In this document: positions 62,635-64,000 of the stretch, in pieces
How positions within the stretch are numbered: position 1 is the first letter of the stretch
Layout: each line of letters begins with the position of its first letter
From: Chloroflexota bacterium
Lineage (GTDB): Bacteria > Chloroflexota > Chloroflexia > Chloroflexales > Herpetosiphonaceae
Direction: 5' to 3'
NCBI GenBank assembly: GCA_020161265.1
Contig: JAIUOC010000006.1
Location: 186,001 to 250,000, forward strand
DNA length: 64,000 nucleotides
Notes under the pieces: model-generated
What the model was told of the DNA's origin: nothing
The model's input: only the letters and a program-made list of their open reading frames with translations
The model's database searches: none
Position numbers and translations under genes: made by a program

Positions 62635-63351
62635 TTAGGCGTGGCGGGCTAGAATTTGGCGCAATACGGGCAAGGGCTGTGCTCCGCTGGCTTGTTCGAC
62701 TACTTTGCCACCCTTGAATACTAACAAAGCTGGAATGCCTTGGATATTGAAGCGTTGGGCGATGCGTGGGTTTTCATCAACATTCAATTTGGCTACGACT
62801 GCTCGTCCAGCAAATTCTTTGGCTAAGCTTTCGATCGACGGCGCGATTGCTCGACACGGCCCACACCAAGCCGCCCAAAAATCGACTAGTACAGTTTGGC
62901 CGCTACGAATGGTTTGTTCAAAATTGGCATCAGTTAGCGTCAACGGAGTCGAGCCGCCTGCAACCGCCGCTGCGGGTGTTAGCGGTGTACTGGCGGCATT
63001 CGGCAGATTGCCCAAGGCTTGGCCATTAACTAAGGCCTCAAGTACTGGCTGCAATTGCTCCTTGCTCAATCCACCAACACAACGGCCTTGCATCTCGCCT
63101 TGGCGAATAAAGACAGCAGTTGGAATCGCGCTAATTGCATAATCTTTGGTAAGCTTTGGGTTTTCCTCAGGATTGACTTTGACGATCAAAGCCCGACCTT
63201 CAAATTGAATCGCCAAAAGATTGAGAACTTTATCGAAGGCTTGGCTCTGTGGATCGGCTTTGCTGCTCCACACAACCATCAAGGGATACCCAGTATTGAG
63301 CACGCGCTCGAAACTTTGATCGTTGGTATGAATTGGGGTTGAGAATGTCAT
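62635..63351 (-). CDS. Tandem thioredoxin-domain protein
   Basis: A 238-residue cytoplasmic protein with two thioredoxin folds. The first (residues 1-110) has SSKADPQS where CxxC would be and is redox-dead, but keeps VKVNPEENPKLTKDYAISAIPTAVF with the cis-proline. A Pro/Ala linker (about 115-132) leads to the second (133-238), a full thioredoxin with FWAAWCGPCRAIAPS and IPALLVFKGGKVV. AAGGAGG lies six bases before ATG 63351. The dead domain may bind substrates (inference). Confidence 0.93.
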   Translation of the reverse strand: MTFSTPIHTNDQSFERVLNTGYPLMVVWSSKADPQSQAFDKVLNLLAIQFEGRALIVKVNPEENPKLTKDYAISAIPTAVFIRQGEMQGRCVGGLSKEQLQPVLEALVNGQALGNLPNAASTPLTPAAAVAGGSTPLTLTDANFEQTIRSGQTVLVDFWAAWCGPCRAIAPSIESLAKEFAGRAVVAKLNVDENPRIAQRFNIQGIPALLVFKGGKVVEQASGAQPLPVLRQILARHA

Positions 63352-63427
63352 CACTGACCTCCTTGGTGTTACTAGTTTGAGTGTAACACGCTGCCACCGC
63401 TCGATGCATTAGCAATCTGTCAATGTT

Positions 63428-64000
63428 TTAGAAAATGCTCGGTTGGGTTGCTAATTGTTCAATGATGTTTGGCTCAACGTTGTAGGCGTGTAATTGCTGA
63501 GCAAAACTAATTTCATCGCGCATATCCAGCGATTGAGCCGAGGTCAGGCTATCAGTGCCCAAGCCAACGCGAATACCTTGGGCCAGCATCTGTTCAAGCG
63601 GCATGCGTCCACACAAGAGGTTGTGGTTGGATCGGGGGCAATGCACCACAGCACAATCATATTGAGCAATTAACGCTAGGTCATGGGCATCGACTTGGAC
63701 AGCATGCACCAGCACTGGCTGGGTTTCGAGCACGCCCAAACGTTCGAGATAGGCGATTGGCGAGCATTGAGGAGCTTGCCACTCAATATGGGGGGTAATG
63801 CGGCGATTGAGTTCGCGTAATGGGCCAATGCCCTGTTGTAAAAAAGCCACTTCGGCAGGTGATTCGGCAATGTGGATGGCCCAAGGCACAGCTTCAGCTC
63901 GACACCAACGCGCCGCAGCTTCGAACAAACTGGGTGCACAACTATAGGGCGCATGAATGCTCAAGCCAATTTTCATGGCAGTTTCTCGTTTGCGCCAGGT
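63428..64000 (-). CDS. Amidohydrolase (cytosine/aminodeoxyfutalosine deaminase-like), 5' end outside the window
   Basis: The reading frame is open to base 64000, so the N-terminus lies beyond the window. The visible part has the metal-site and substrate motifs of the amidohydrolase fold: LSIHAPYSCAPSLF, VPWAIHIAESPAEVAFL, VLVHAVQVDAHDLALIA, CAVVHCPRSNHNLLCGRMPLEQML and RVGLGTDSLTSAQSLDMRDEISFA. It then stops at ATQPSIF, where family members normally continue for 80-100 more residues, so it may be truncated at the 3' end. Exact substrate cannot be decided; deaminases of the MtaD/MqnX group look nearest. Confidence 0.75.
   Translation of the reverse strand, partial: TWRKRETAMKIGLSIHAPYSCAPSLFEAAARWCRAEAVPWAIHIAESPAEVAFLQQGIGPLRELNRRITPHIEWQAPQCSPIAYLERLGVLETQPVLVHAVQVDAHDLALIAQYDCAVVHCPRSNHNLLCGRMPLEQMLAQGIRVGLGTDSLTSAQSLDMRDEISFAQQLHAYNVEPNIIEQLATQPSIF

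Overview
The window looks like a chromosome segment from a Chloroflexota bacterium, most likely Herpetosiphon or a close relative. This is inferred from roughly balanced base composition, the style of the proteins (zinc-ribbon/cyclase/ATPase/TPR giants, Ser/Thr kinases, ChvE-type sugar uptake, an orphan MbtH protein, a fused 2-oxoacid:ferredoxin oxidoreductase) and intergenic DNA full of short purine-rich repeat strings. No rRNA or tRNA gene was found, so the assignment rests on protein flavour only.

Layout. 1-1.9 kb: the end of a complex I operon (nuoM, nuoN). 2-8 kb: a membrane Ser/Thr kinase translationally coupled to a lipoprotein, then a convergent class III cyclase/AAA/TPR signalling protein. 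8.2-10.6 kb: a homocysteine methyltransferase/MTHFR fusion and a small zinc-ribbon membrane protein. 10.6-20.1 kb: a complete L-arabinose regulon on the minus strand (chvE-mmsA-mmsB-araB-araD-araA-lacI type regulator) behind a consensus sigma-70 promoter with three phased operator half-sites. 20.2-23.5 kb: four tandem paralogues of the zinc-ribbon membrane protein. 23.5-27.6 kb: an orphan NarL-type response regulator, a HExxH protein, a degenerate small-GTPase-like protein and a GNAT acetyltransferase. 27.8-33.3 kb: alaS, a gp47-like membrane protein and ruvX.

33.4-38.7 kb: a GH42 beta-galactosidase with its own sugar ABC transporter. 39.1-45 kb: a frameshifted HEAT-like gene, a NucA-type nuclease, an NB-ARC-like ATPase/TPR regulator and an M4 metalloprotease. 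45.5-50.2 kb: comEC and korAB. 50.2-51.7 kb: a gene-poor, repeat-rich stretch with a candidate small RNA and a dead Uma2 nuclease gene. 51.7-57.4 kb: CBS and SIMPL proteins, a divergent oxyR/katA pair with peroxide-sensing cysteines at exactly the E. coli positions, and two membrane proteins, one ABA4-like. 57.7-64 kb: a dnaJ-like gene with half a zinc finger, clpC, an unknown protein, mbtH, a tandem thioredoxin and an amidohydrolase cut by the window edge.

The most unusual layer is the intergenic DNA. At least six families of short strings recur (GGATGAAGGATGAGGG, ACCACGAAGAACACGAAG, GAACATAGAGCATAG, CTGACCCCTAGCCC, CCTATAGCC, TGCCTTTTGACTTC and their complements). They are often arranged as nested inverted repeats of 100-290 bp, and several supply the last codons of genes. 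A separate 76-bp two-hairpin element occurs twice in opposite orientation. A minus-strand unit at 50.4-50.6 kb has a consensus-like promoter, several stems, a C/U-rich unpaired stretch and a terminator, and is the best candidate for an undescribed RNA.
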